Shown: positions 27,581-35,121 of the stretch, piece after piece
Layout: every line of letters begins with the position of its first letter
How positions within the stretch are numbered: position 1 is the first letter of the stretch
DNA from: Urechidicola croceus
GTDB lineage: Bacteria > Bacteroidota > Bacteroidia > Flavobacteriales > Flavobacteriaceae
Assembly (NCBI RefSeq): GCF_001761325.1
Contig: NZ_CP017478.1
Coordinates: 1,509,501-1,573,500 of the forward strand
Direction of reading: 5' to 3'
DNA length: 64,000 nt
Program-made: the position numbers and the translations under genes
The notes under the pieces: model-generated
Seen by the model: the letters and a program-made list of their open reading frames with translations, nothing else
What the model was told of the DNA's origin: nothing
The model's database searches: none

Positions 27581-28438
27581 TTACAATACCATTTTTTCAA
27601 TAGGACAAACTAAAATTCCTTGCGCACCTTTGGCTTTCAACTCGTCAATAACATCCCAAAATTTATCTTTATTGATTACAGTGTGAATTGAACTCCAACC
27701 TTCCTCAGCCAGTGGCAATACTGTTGGACTTTTCATTCCAGGAAGTATTTTTATAATGTCTTGAACTTTGCCATTAGGTGCATTTAGCAATACATATTTA
27801 GAATCTCTTGCTTTTAAAACAGACTGAATTCTAAATTGTAATTTATCTAAAATGACTTGCTTATCTGTTGATAAATTAGGTGAAGATGTTAATACAGCTT
27901 CACTTTTTAGCATTACCTCAACTTCTTTTAAGTTGTTTTTAAATAGTGTGCTTCCGCTAGATACTATATCAACAATTGCTTCTGCTAATCCTATATTAGG
28001 TGCAATTTCTACTGAACCATTAATTACATGTATATCTGCATTTTCTCCTTTGCTTTTAAAATATTGATTTACAGTATTTGGATATGAAGTTGCTATTTTT
28101 TTGCCTCTTAAATCTTGAATAGATTTATATTCAATATCTTTTGGAATAGCAATAGAAACCTTACATTTTGAAAACCCAAGCTTCTCAATAATTGGTAAAT
28201 CAGATCCTTTTTCAATCAATGTGTTTTCACCAACAATTGCAATATCTACAACTCCATCTCTTAAATATTGAGGGATATCACCATTTCGTAAATACAAAAC
28301 TTCCAAAGGGAAATTTCTCGCTTCTGCTTTTAATTGATCTATTCCATTATCAATCGAAATTCCACAATTATTAAGTAATTCCATAGACTCTTCATTAAGT
28401 CTTCCTGATTTCTGAACTGCGATTTTTAGTTTACTCAT
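27581..28438 (-). CDS. hisG: ATP phosphoribosyltransferase, long form
   Basis: 285 residues, first and committed step of histidine synthesis. N-terminal catalytic half with LKIAVQKSGRLNEES and VDIAIVGENTLIEKG; phosphate loop in DIVSSGSTLFKNNL. The C-terminal ~75 residues (KVQDIIKILPGMKSPTVLPL, GAQGILVCPIEKMVL) form the regulatory ACT-like HisG_C domain, so it does not need HisZ and should be inhibited by histidine. It is also preceded by a transcription attenuator. Confidence 0.97.
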   Translation of the reverse strand: MSKLKIAVQKSGRLNEESMELLNNCGISIDNGIDQLKAEARNFPLEVLYLRNGDIPQYLRDGVVDIAIVGENTLIEKGSDLPIIEKLGFSKCKVSIAIPKDIEYKSIQDLRGKKIATSYPNTVNQYFKSKGENADIHVINGSVEIAPNIGLAEAIVDIVSSGSTLFKNNLKEVEVMLKSEAVLTSSPNLSTDKQVILDKLQFRIQSVLKARDSKYVLLNAPNGKVQDIIKILPGMKSPTVLPLAEEGWSSIHTVINKDKFWDVIDELKAKGAQGILVCPIEKMVL

Positions 28439-28479
28439 TTTTTTGTTTATTATATCTGAACAATCAAATTTGTGTAATT

Positions 28480-28511
28480 AAAAAAACCCATCTGATTATT
28501 CAGATGGGTTT
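28480..28511 (-). terminator. Attenuator terminator of the his operon
   Basis: On the minus strand a perfect 12-bp stem AAACCCATCTGA / TCAGATGGGTTT with loop ATAA, continuing into an uninterrupted T-run (28486 down to 28480). It lies between the leader peptide and hisG, 41 nt before the hisG ATG. Being upstream of the genes, it works as a conditional terminator. Confidence 0.93.
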
Positions 28512-28547
28512 AATTTATATTATTTTAAGGCTTATACCATAACATCA

Positions 28548-28601
28548 TTAACTCACCTGAAGTAAGGAATATAAATGATGATGTGTACGGTTTAAACTCA
28601 T
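28548..28601 (-). CDS. hisL: his operon leader peptide (MSLNRTHHHLYSLLQVS)
   Basis: A 17-codon ORF with ATG and TAA and three consecutive His codons (CAT CAT CAT, 28575-28583), placed between a strong promoter and the attenuator terminator. This is the classical layout of ribosome-mediated attenuation. Its last codons (28550-28560, RNA TCAGGTGAGTT) can pair with the 5' arm of the terminator (AACCCATCTGA) through nine Watson-Crick pairs, one G-U and one mismatch. A ribosome stalled at His leaves that segment free; one that reaches the stop covers it. Confidence 0.9.
   Translation of the reverse strand: MSLNRTHHHLYSLLQVS
28550..28560 (-). promoter_or_regulatory. Antiterminator segment of the his attenuator
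   Basis: RNA segment TCAGGTGAGTT at the 3' end of the leader ORF; alternative partner of the terminator 5' arm. It starts about 15 nt after the last His codon, just beyond the footprint expected for a ribosome stalled there. Confidence 0.75.
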
Positions 28602-28620
28602 ATTATCTTTTATTATGTTG

Positions 28621-28651
28621 CAAATATATTTCATTTTTTTATAAAGGCAAA
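28621..28651 (-). promoter_or_regulatory. Promoter of the his operon
   Basis: Minus strand: TTTG (28651-28648), exactly 19 nt, then TATATTTG (28628-28621), matching the Bacteroidetes consensus at both boxes. The predicted start near 28613 leaves about 12 nt before the leader-peptide ATG. Confidence 0.85.
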
Positions 28652-28842
28652 TAATTTTAATATTTTATTACATTTATTATCAAATAAATTAAAACTTTAT
28701 ATTCATTGAAGAAATTCATTGAAAATAACTCAACAAAACTCAATTTCAACACATAAATATTTTATATTACTAAACTATAATTAAACTTTTTTATGATTTT
28801 AATAAAAATCTAGCTAAATACTTATTTTCACGACTAAATTTT
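28652..28842. other. AT-rich divergence zone between the his and arg promoters
   Basis: About 190 bp with very low GC content. No ORF, RNA fold or palindrome stands out, and no repeat of families A-C lies here. It presumably separates the two divergent promoters. Confidence 0.6.
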
Positions 28843-28845
28843 CTT

Positions 28846-28873
28846 TTTGAATTAATTTTTAATTGTATAATTG
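28846..28873 (+). promoter_or_regulatory. Weak candidate promoter of the arg operon
   Basis: TTTG at 28846-28849 and TATAATTG at 28866-28873, with a 16-nt spacer, which is short, and one mismatch to TAnnTTTG. If used, the start would fall at or next to the GTG of the leader peptide, giving an almost leaderless transcript. A different promoter further upstream is possible. Confidence 0.35.
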
Positions 28874-28877
28874 CATT

Positions 28878-28937
28878 GTGAAAGTAACACATACACATAC
28901 ACGTACATTTACTCCGCGTTTACGCCGTCGCCCGTAA
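28878..28937 (+). CDS. Candidate arg operon leader peptide (MKVTHTHTRTFTPRLRRRP)
   Basis: A 19-codon ORF from GTG to TAA directly upstream of the arginine operon. Five codons are Arg (CGT, CGT, CGC, CGT, CGC), four of them in the last six residues; two His codons also occur. CG-containing codons are rare in this AT-rich DNA, so the cluster is striking. The stretch TTACG-ccgtcgcc-CGTAA (28920-28937) can form a small hairpin over the last Arg codons and stop. No intrinsic terminator was found between it and the first gene, so any control would be Rho-dependent or translational. Confidence 0.65.
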   Translation: MKVTHTHTRTFTPRLRRRP

Positions 28938-28952
28938 GGGTATTATATTATT

Positions 28953-29048
28953 ATGGAATTAGGTGAGTCCATTTCCGCATTTCGAAAAACAAACACATAC
29001 ATTTTTTTAATTAATACATTCATTTGCAATGAAAATTGTAATTGCTAA
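28953..29048 (+). CDS. Possible second upstream ORF overlapping the first arg gene
   Basis: 31 codons from ATG at 28953 to TAA at 29048, beginning MELGESISAFRKTNTY and overlapping the GNAT gene start (29029) by 20 nt in another frame. Its translation could couple to, or compete with, the GNAT start. It has no recognised family and may be chance. Confidence 0.3.
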   Translation: MELGESISAFRKTNTYIFLINTFICNENCNC

Positions 29049-29658
29049 TATATCGCATAGTAAATATGCCAATATAATTTGTGAAACTATTGAAACTTCT
29101 GCTCAACAAAGAGGTACTGGTATCGCAAAAAGAACTCCAGAATATATTCTAACTAAGTTAGAAAATAAAAATGCTGTTATCGCCTTGGAAGGAGATAAAT
29201 TTGCTGGATTTTGCTATATAGAAGTATGGAGTCATAATAAATACGTCGCACATTCTGGTTTAATAGTTCATCCTGATTTTAGAAATCAAGGATTAGCTAA
29301 AGAGATTAAAAAAAGAATATTTGATTATTCTCTTGAAAAATATCCCGAAGCAAAAATATTTGGGATTACTACAGGTCTTGCTGTAATGAAAATCAACTCT
29401 GATTTAGGATATAAACCTGTAACATTTTCAGAATTGACAGATGACCCAAAGTTTTGGGCTGGATGCCAAACATGTACAAACTTTGAAATTTTAAAATCTA
29501 AAGAATTTAAAATGTGTCTTTGTACAGGAATGTTATATGACCCAAATAAAAATATTAGTAAAAAAACTATACACGAACATACATACGACAATAAGGTTTG
29601 GACTAGATTGAAAAACATCAAGCAAACACTATTTTTAAAAAATAATATAAAGAAATAA
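29029..29658 (+). CDS. GNAT-family N-acyltransferase, likely N-acyl-glutamate synthase of arginine synthesis
   Basis: 209 residues. The GNAT core is visible: VIALEGDKFAGFCYIEVWS (beta strands), HSGLIVHPDFRNQGLAKEIKKRIFDYS with the acyl-CoA loop R/QxxGxA as RNQGLA (about 85-90). A Cys-rich tail (WAGCQTCTNFE, FKMCLCTGMLY) is unusual. No argA or argJ is found in the cluster, and this gene heads the operon and overlaps argG by one base. From memory, a homologue at the same position in Bacteroides thetaiotaomicron was assigned as N-succinylglutamate synthase by fitness data. Acyl donor here unknown. Confidence 0.75.
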   Translation: MKIVIANISHSKYANIICETIETSAQQRGTGIAKRTPEYILTKLENKNAVIALEGDKFAGFCYIEVWSHNKYVAHSGLIVHPDFRNQGLAKEIKKRIFDYSLEKYPEAKIFGITTGLAVMKINSDLGYKPVTFSELTDDPKFWAGCQTCTNFEILKSKEFKMCLCTGMLYDPNKNISKKTIHEHTYDNKVWTRLKNIKQTLFLKNNIKK

Positions 29659-30845
29659 TGAGTAAAAAATTAGTTTTAGCATATAGCGGAGGTTTAGACA
29701 CATCTTATTGCGCAAAGCATTTATCTAAGGACAAAGGTTTTGAAGTTCATGCGGTAAGTGTAAATACAGGAGGGTTTTCAAAAGAAGAAATTCAAGATAT
29801 TAAAGAAAAAGCATTGCAACTCGGTGCTACTTCATATAAATCTATTGATGCTGTTACTACTTTTTATGATAAAGTAGTAAAGTATTTGATTTACGGAAAT
29901 GTTTTAAAAAACAATACATATCCATTATCTGTTAGTGCCGAAAGAATTATTCAAGCGGTTGAAATAGTAAACTATGCTAAAAGTGTTGATGCAAAGTACA
30001 TTGCTCATGGAAGTACTGGAGCAGGAAATGATCAAGTTCGTTTTGATTTAATTTTTCAAATAATTGCTCCTGAAATTGAAATCATTACTCCGATTAGAGA
30101 CAACCAATTATCTAGACAATTTGAAATTGATTATTTAAAAGAAAATGGTCTTGATTTACCTTGGGAAAAAGCACAATATTCTATCAATAAAGGGCTTTGG
30201 GGAACAAGTGTAGGTGGTGCAGAAACGTTAACTTCTCACTTACCACTTCCTGAAGAAGCTTTCCCGAGTCAGTTAGAAAAAACCGGAACAGAAAAAGTAA
30301 CATTAACTTTTGAAAAAGGGGAATTAATTGCTATAAACGGAGAAAAAGATACTCCAGTTGATAATATTATCAAATTAGAAAGTATTGCTTCTCCTTATGC
30401 CATTGGAAGAGACATGCACATTGGTGATACCATTATCGGAATAAAAGGAAGAGTTGGTTTTGAAGCAGCAGCATCATTAATAATTATCAAAGCTCACCAT
30501 GCTTTAGAAAAACATACACAAACTAAATGGCAACAACATCATAAAGAACAATTAGGAAATTGGTACGGAATGATGTTACACGAAGGTCAATATTTGGATG
30601 AAGTAATGCGAAATATTGAGGTTTTTTTAGAAGACACTCAAAAGAATGTTAATGGTGATGTAGTCGTAAGCTTACATCCTTATAGATTCGTAGTAGATGG
30701 AATTACATCTGATAATGATTTAATGAATGCCTCATTTGGAAGTTATGGAGAAATGAATAAAGGCTGGACTGCTGATGAAGCCAAAGGTTTTATTAAAATC
30801 TTATCAAATTCAGGGAAAATATTTAATCACGTAAACAACAAATAA
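29658..30845 (+). CDS. argG: Argininosuccinate synthase
   Basis: 395 residues; joins citrulline and aspartate with ATP. PP-loop AYSGGLDTSYCAKHL at the N-terminus, then ISVSAER-like YPLSVSAERIIQAVEI, AHGSTGAGNDQVRFD, and YSINKGLWGTSVGGAETL. Full length. It overlaps both the GNAT gene and argC by one base (TAATG), which shows close translational coupling. Confidence 0.96.
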   Translation: MSKKLVLAYSGGLDTSYCAKHLSKDKGFEVHAVSVNTGGFSKEEIQDIKEKALQLGATSYKSIDAVTTFYDKVVKYLIYGNVLKNNTYPLSVSAERIIQAVEIVNYAKSVDAKYIAHGSTGAGNDQVRFDLIFQIIAPEIEIITPIRDNQLSRQFEIDYLKENGLDLPWEKAQYSINKGLWGTSVGGAETLTSHLPLPEEAFPSQLEKTGTEKVTLTFEKGELIAINGEKDTPVDNIIKLESIASPYAIGRDMHIGDTIIGIKGRVGFEAAASLIIIKAHHALEKHTQTKWQQHHKEQLGNWYGMMLHEGQYLDEVMRNIEVFLEDTQKNVNGDVVVSLHPYRFVVDGITSDNDLMNASFGSYGEMNKGWTADEAKGFIKILSNSGKIFNHVNNK

Positions 30846-31822
30846 TGTTAAAAATAGGGATTATAGGTGGTGCAGGATATACCGCAGGAGAATTGATTAG
30901 GTTATTAATCCATCATCCAGCAGTTGAAATTGATTTTGTATTCAGCACTTCAAATGCAGGAAATAAAATTTATGCTGTTCATCAAGACTTGATTGGACAA
31001 ACAGAATTATCATTTTCAAGCGAAATAAATCCAGATGTAAATGTGGTATTCTTATGTTTAGGGCATGGAAATTCGACTTCATTTTTACAAAAAAACACAT
31101 TCTCAGAACATACTAAAATCATCGATTTAAGCAATGATTTTAGACTAAATGACGATATGATTTTTGAAGGAAAAGAATTCATCTATGGATTACCAGAATT
31201 AAATAAAGATTTAATTGAAAACGCATCAAATATTGCAAATCCAGGGTGTTTTGCTACTGCAATACAATTGGGAATATTACCATTAGCAAAAAATGGAATC
31301 TTAAAAAGTGATTTACATATCAATGCAACAACTGGTGCAACTGGTGCTGGTGTTTCACCTTCAGCAACAACCCATTTTAGTTGGAGAGATAACAATTTTT
31401 CAATTTATAAAGCATTTACGCATCAGCATTTAGGAGAAATAGGTGAAAGTTTAAAGTCATTACAACCAAATTTTGAAAATGACTTGCTTTTTATTCCTAA
31501 TAGAGGAAACTTTAGTAGAGGGATTTTTGCAAGTATTTATACAGATTTTGATGGCTCGTTAGAAGAAGCATATGAACTATATGAAAAATTTTATAAATAT
31601 GCTGAATTTACACACGTTTCAAAATCACCAGTACATTTAAAACAAGTGGTAAATACCAACAATTGTTTTATTCACTTAGACAAACACAATAATAAGTTAT
31701 TGATTACAAGCGTGATTGACAACTTATTAAAAGGCGCATCTGGACAAGCAATTCAAAATATGAATCTGCTTTTTGGATTTGAAGAAAACTTAGGACTTAA
31801 TTTAAAATCAACATACTTTTAA
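30845..31822 (+). CDS. argC: N-acyl-gamma-glutamyl-phosphate reductase
   Basis: 325 residues. NADPH site at the N-terminus (IGIIGGAGYTAGELIRLL), catalytic Cys135 in ANPGCFATAIQLG, and the His-containing THQHLGEIGE segment. Reduces N-acyl-glutamyl phosphate to the semialdehyde; whether the acyl group is acetyl or succinyl depends on the first enzyme. Between argG and proC. Confidence 0.96.
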   Translation: MLKIGIIGGAGYTAGELIRLLIHHPAVEIDFVFSTSNAGNKIYAVHQDLIGQTELSFSSEINPDVNVVFLCLGHGNSTSFLQKNTFSEHTKIIDLSNDFRLNDDMIFEGKEFIYGLPELNKDLIENASNIANPGCFATAIQLGILPLAKNGILKSDLHINATTGATGAGVSPSATTHFSWRDNNFSIYKAFTHQHLGEIGESLKSLQPNFENDLLFIPNRGNFSRGIFASIYTDFDGSLEEAYELYEKFYKYAEFTHVSKSPVHLKQVVNTNNCFIHLDKHNNKLLITSVIDNLLKGASGQAIQNMNLLFGFEENLGLNLKSTYF

Positions 31823-31833
31823 ACATAAAAAAA

Positions 31834-32628
31834 ATGAAAATAGCAATATTAGGAGTAGGAAACTTAGGATATTCAATAGCATTAGGAATATTAAGTCAAG
31901 ATCAAATAGAATATGAATCATTATACTTATCCAAGAGAAATATTGAGTCTTTAAAATCTTGGGATAACATTCCTAAAGTTCGAATCACAACAGATAATGC
32001 AAAGGCAGTCCGAAATTCTGAAAAAATTATTATTGCTGTACAACCAAGCCAATTAAATTCAATTCTCAATGAGATAAAAGAAGACTTAAACCCAAAAAAA
32101 CACACAATAATCTCTGTAGTTACTGGAAGAAAAATTGAACAAATAGCAGAAATAGTTGGCAAAGATATCCCAATAATTAGAAGTATGCCAAATACTGCTA
32201 TTTCTGTAGGTCAATCCATGACATGTTTAAGTGCGAATGGTAGTGGTAAGAAAAATATTGAATGTGCAAAAACTATTTTTAACGCATTGGGAAAAACACT
32301 TTTTATTGAAGAAGAATTGATGCAAGCAGCAACAGTAATATGTGCAAGCGGAATTGCATTTTGGATGCGTTTAATTCGTGCTACTACTCAAGGTGCGGTT
32401 CAATTAGGCTTTGACGCCGATGAAGCTCAAGAACTTTCAGTACAAACTTGTTTAGGTGCAGCAAGTTTACTTGTAAAATCAGGAAATCATCCTGAAAAAG
32501 AAATCGACAAAGTAACAACACCTAGTGGATGCACAATTGAAGGATTAAACGAAATGGAACATCAAGGATTGAGTTCTTCATTAATAAAAGGTTTAGTAGC
32601 ATCTTTCGAAAAAATTAATCAGATATAA
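31834..32628 (+). CDS. proC: Pyrroline-5-carboxylate reductase
   Basis: 264 residues; last step of proline synthesis. Rossmann start MKIAILGVGNLGYSIALGIL, VQPSQLNSIL, IRSMPNTAISVGQSMT, and the C-terminal signature TTPSGCTIEGLNEMEHQGL. It is 11 nt after argC, so proline and arginine genes are interleaved in one transcription unit. Both pathways start from glutamate. Confidence 0.95.
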   Translation: MKIAILGVGNLGYSIALGILSQDQIEYESLYLSKRNIESLKSWDNIPKVRITTDNAKAVRNSEKIIIAVQPSQLNSILNEIKEDLNPKKHTIISVVTGRKIEQIAEIVGKDIPIIRSMPNTAISVGQSMTCLSANGSGKKNIECAKTIFNALGKTLFIEEELMQAATVICASGIAFWMRLIRATTQGAVQLGFDADEAQELSVQTCLGAASLLVKSGNHPEKEIDKVTTPSGCTIEGLNEMEHQGLSSSLIKGLVASFEKINQI

Positions 32629-32654
32629 TAATTAAATGACAATATAAAGAAAAA

Positions 32655-32722
32655 CGTCATTCTGAACTCGTTTCAGAATCACACAAAATAGCATGAGACG
32701 CTAAAATAAATTAAGCGTGACG
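32655..32722. repeat. Family A double hairpin (proC-argD gap)
   Basis: ATTCTGAA-ctcgt-TTCAGAAT followed by ACGCTAAA-ataaa-TTAAGCGT (one unpaired position) ending in GTGACG. Order of stem types is opposite to that in the his operon, as expected for the opposite strand. Confidence 0.82.
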
Positions 32723-32732
32723 AATAAAAACG

Positions 32733-32780
32733 GTCATTGAAAGACGGTTACTAAACGGAGCCAAAGTAATCCAAAATGAC
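32733..32780. repeat. Palindromic segment next to the family A element
   Basis: Starts GTCATTGAAAGACGGTTACT and ends AGTAATCCAAAATGAC: outer GTCATT/AATGAC and inner GGTTACT/AGTAATCC arms, the latter imperfect. Only one copy seen in the window. Confidence 0.5.
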
Positions 32781-32797
32781 AAAAAAATAAAAATAAA

Positions 32798-33925
32798 ATG
32801 AATTTATTTAATGTTTACCCATTATACGATGTAACTCCTGTTAAAGCAAAAGGTTGTTTTGTTTGGGATGATAAAGATAGAATTTACCTAGATCTCTATG
32901 GAGGTCATGCGGTGATTTCGGTTGGACATTCTCATCCAAATTATGTAGCTAATCTCAAACATCAAATCGAAACTTTAGGATTTTATTCAAATGCTGTTCA
33001 AAATCCGATGCAAGTAGAATTGGCTGAAAAACTAGGAAAATTATCTGGTTATGAAAATTATGAACTATTCTTGTGTAGTTCTGGTGCTGAAGCTAATGAA
33101 AATGCATTAAAACTAGCATCATTTCACACCAATAAATCTAGAGTAATTGCATTTAAAAATGGGTTTCATGGAAGAACATCTGCTGCAGTAGCTGCTACAG
33201 ATAATCCATCAATAATTGCACCTATAAATAAACAACAAGCAACCACAATATTACCACTAAACGATATAGCACTAGTTAAAAAAGAATTAAAAAAAGATGA
33301 TGTCTGTGCAGTTATAATTGAAGGAATTCAAGGTGTAGGTGGTCTTGACGAAGGAACAACTACTTTTTTTCAAGAATTAGAAACTGCATGTAAACGATAT
33401 AAAACTGTTTTAATTCTTGATGAAGTTCAGTCTGGATATGGAAGGACTGGTAAATTTTTTGCACACCAACATCATAATATAAAACCAGATATTATAACAA
33501 TTGCTAAAGGAATGGGAAATGGTTTCCCTGTTGGAGGTGTATTAATTTCACCAAAATTTGATGCTTCTTTTGGTTTATTAGGAACAACTTTCGGAGGAAA
33601 TCATTTGGCTTGTGCTGCTTCAATTTCTGTATTAGATATAATTAAAAATGAAAATCTAATAGAAAATACTAATACTATTTCTGAGTATTTTATTTCTGAA
33701 ATCGAAAAATTCCCTAAAGTCAAAAAAATAAAAGGTAGAGGTTTAATGATTGGTTTGGAATTTGATTTTGAAGTAGGAGAAATGCGCAAGAAACTAATCT
33801 ATGACTATAATATTTTTACTGGTGGAGCAAAAGATAAAAATGTTCTAAGAATCTTACCTCCTCTAACCATAAAAAAAGAACATATCGATGTTTTTATCAA
33901 TGCTTTAAAAGAAATATTAGACTAA
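32798..33925 (+). CDS. argD: N-acyl-ornithine aminotransferase
   Basis: 375 residues, class III PLP aminotransferase. Motifs: LDLYGGHAVISVGHSHP, FLCSSGAEANENALKLA, FHGRTSAAVAAT, ILDEVQSGYGRTGKFFA, and the Schiff-base Lys in DIITIAKGMGNGFPVGGV. Converts N-acyl-glutamate semialdehyde to N-acyl-ornithine. Its stop lies 1 nt before the proA ATG. Confidence 0.94.
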   Translation: MNLFNVYPLYDVTPVKAKGCFVWDDKDRIYLDLYGGHAVISVGHSHPNYVANLKHQIETLGFYSNAVQNPMQVELAEKLGKLSGYENYELFLCSSGAEANENALKLASFHTNKSRVIAFKNGFHGRTSAAVAATDNPSIIAPINKQQATTILPLNDIALVKKELKKDDVCAVIIEGIQGVGGLDEGTTTFFQELETACKRYKTVLILDEVQSGYGRTGKFFAHQHHNIKPDIITIAKGMGNGFPVGGVLISPKFDASFGLLGTTFGGNHLACAASISVLDIIKNENLIENTNTISEYFISEIEKFPKVKKIKGRGLMIGLEFDFEVGEMRKKLIYDYNIFTGGAKDKNVLRILPPLTIKKEHIDVFINALKEILD

Positions 33926-35121
33926 TGAATACTATATTAACCGCACAACAGAAGAACGACGTTTTAGTTTCAATGGCTCAATTGATTGCTCAAGAACGAG
34001 TACAAATATTAGCATCAAACAAAACAGATGTTGAAAATTATAGTGGCAATGATATCGCTATGTATGATCGATTAAAAGTAGACGATACTAAAATTGATGG
34101 AATGATTTTATCCTTAGAACAATTGGTTACTGACACTGAACCTATAGGAAAAGAATTATATAATTTCACTCACAATAATGGTATGAAAATCGTGAATAAA
34201 ACAGCACCTTTTGGCACCGTTATGATTATCTATGAATCAAGACCAGACGTTACAGTCGAAGCAGCAGGAATTGCGTTTAAATCTGGAAATAAAATATTAT
34301 TAAAAGGTGGAAAAGAGTCTATCAATTCTAATTTAAAAATTGTAGAATTATGGCACAAAGCATTAGCCAAAAACAATATTTCTACTGAATGGGTTGAATA
34401 CTTAAATTATAACAGAACCGAAACCCAAGCATTTCTTGAAAACCCAACACAAAGAATCGATTTAATTGTTCCTCGAGGAGGTGAAAAATTAATCGCTTTT
34501 GTAAAGAAAAATGCCAAATGTCCTGTTATTGTAAGTGGTCGTGGAAATAATTTTGTTTACGTTGAAAAAGAGGCCGATATAGATTTAGCATTAAAAATTA
34601 TTAATAATGGAAAAACTGCCAAAATTTCAGCATGTAATGCAGTTGATAAAGTATTAATCAGTTCCAACTTACCTAACAAAGAAAAATTCATAAATCAACT
34701 GATTGATAAATTATTAGAATCAAATGTAGAAATTTTTGGCGATGTTGAATTATTAAAATATGAAAATGTTTCTTCATTTACTGATGACGCGATTTGGTAT
34801 GAAGAATTTTTGGATTATAAAATTGTACTTGGAAGTGTGGACTCTACTGAAGAAGCAATTGCTAAAATCAATAAATACGGTGGAGGACATTCAGCAGTAA
34901 TCATCACAAAAAATAACGCTATTGCAGATTCATTTATGGAAAATGTAGATTCTGCAGCAGTCTATCAAAATGCCTCTACTCGTTTTACTGATGGCGGACA
35001 ATTCGGATTAGGTGGAGAATTAGCAATAAGTACAGATAAATTACATCATAGAGGACCAATGGGATTACATCATTTGGTAACCAATAAATGGTACGTAAAA
35101 GGAAATGGGCAAATCAGATAA
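33925..35121 (+). CDS. proA: Glutamate-5-semialdehyde dehydrogenase (gamma-glutamyl phosphate reductase)
   Basis: 398 residues of the aldehyde-dehydrogenase superfamily. PFGTVMIIYESRPDVTVEAAGIAFKSGN is the family signature, and the catalytic Cys lies in AKISACNAVDKVLI. C-terminal ASTRFTDGGQFGLGGELAIST is typical of ProA. It overlaps proB by 17 nt in another frame; enzyme channelling between ProB and ProA is known in other bacteria. Confidence 0.95.
   Translation: MNTILTAQQKNDVLVSMAQLIAQERVQILASNKTDVENYSGNDIAMYDRLKVDDTKIDGMILSLEQLVTDTEPIGKELYNFTHNNGMKIVNKTAPFGTVMIIYESRPDVTVEAAGIAFKSGNKILLKGGKESINSNLKIVELWHKALAKNNISTEWVEYLNYNRTETQAFLENPTQRIDLIVPRGGEKLIAFVKKNAKCPVIVSGRGNNFVYVEKEADIDLALKIINNGKTAKISACNAVDKVLISSNLPNKEKFINQLIDKLLESNVEIFGDVELLKYENVSSFTDDAIWYEEFLDYKIVLGSVDSTEEAIAKINKYGGGHSAVIITKNNAIADSFMENVDSAAVYQNASTRFTDGGQFGLGGELAISTDKLHHRGPMGLHHLVTNKWYVKGNGQIR

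Noticed and set aside
28938-29028. Intrinsic terminator after the Arg leader peptide
   Set aside because: The best stems (CCC-gtaa-GGG; ATGGA/TCCAT with a 10-nt loop) are short and not followed by a T-run; the T7 at 29001-29007 has no stem before it.
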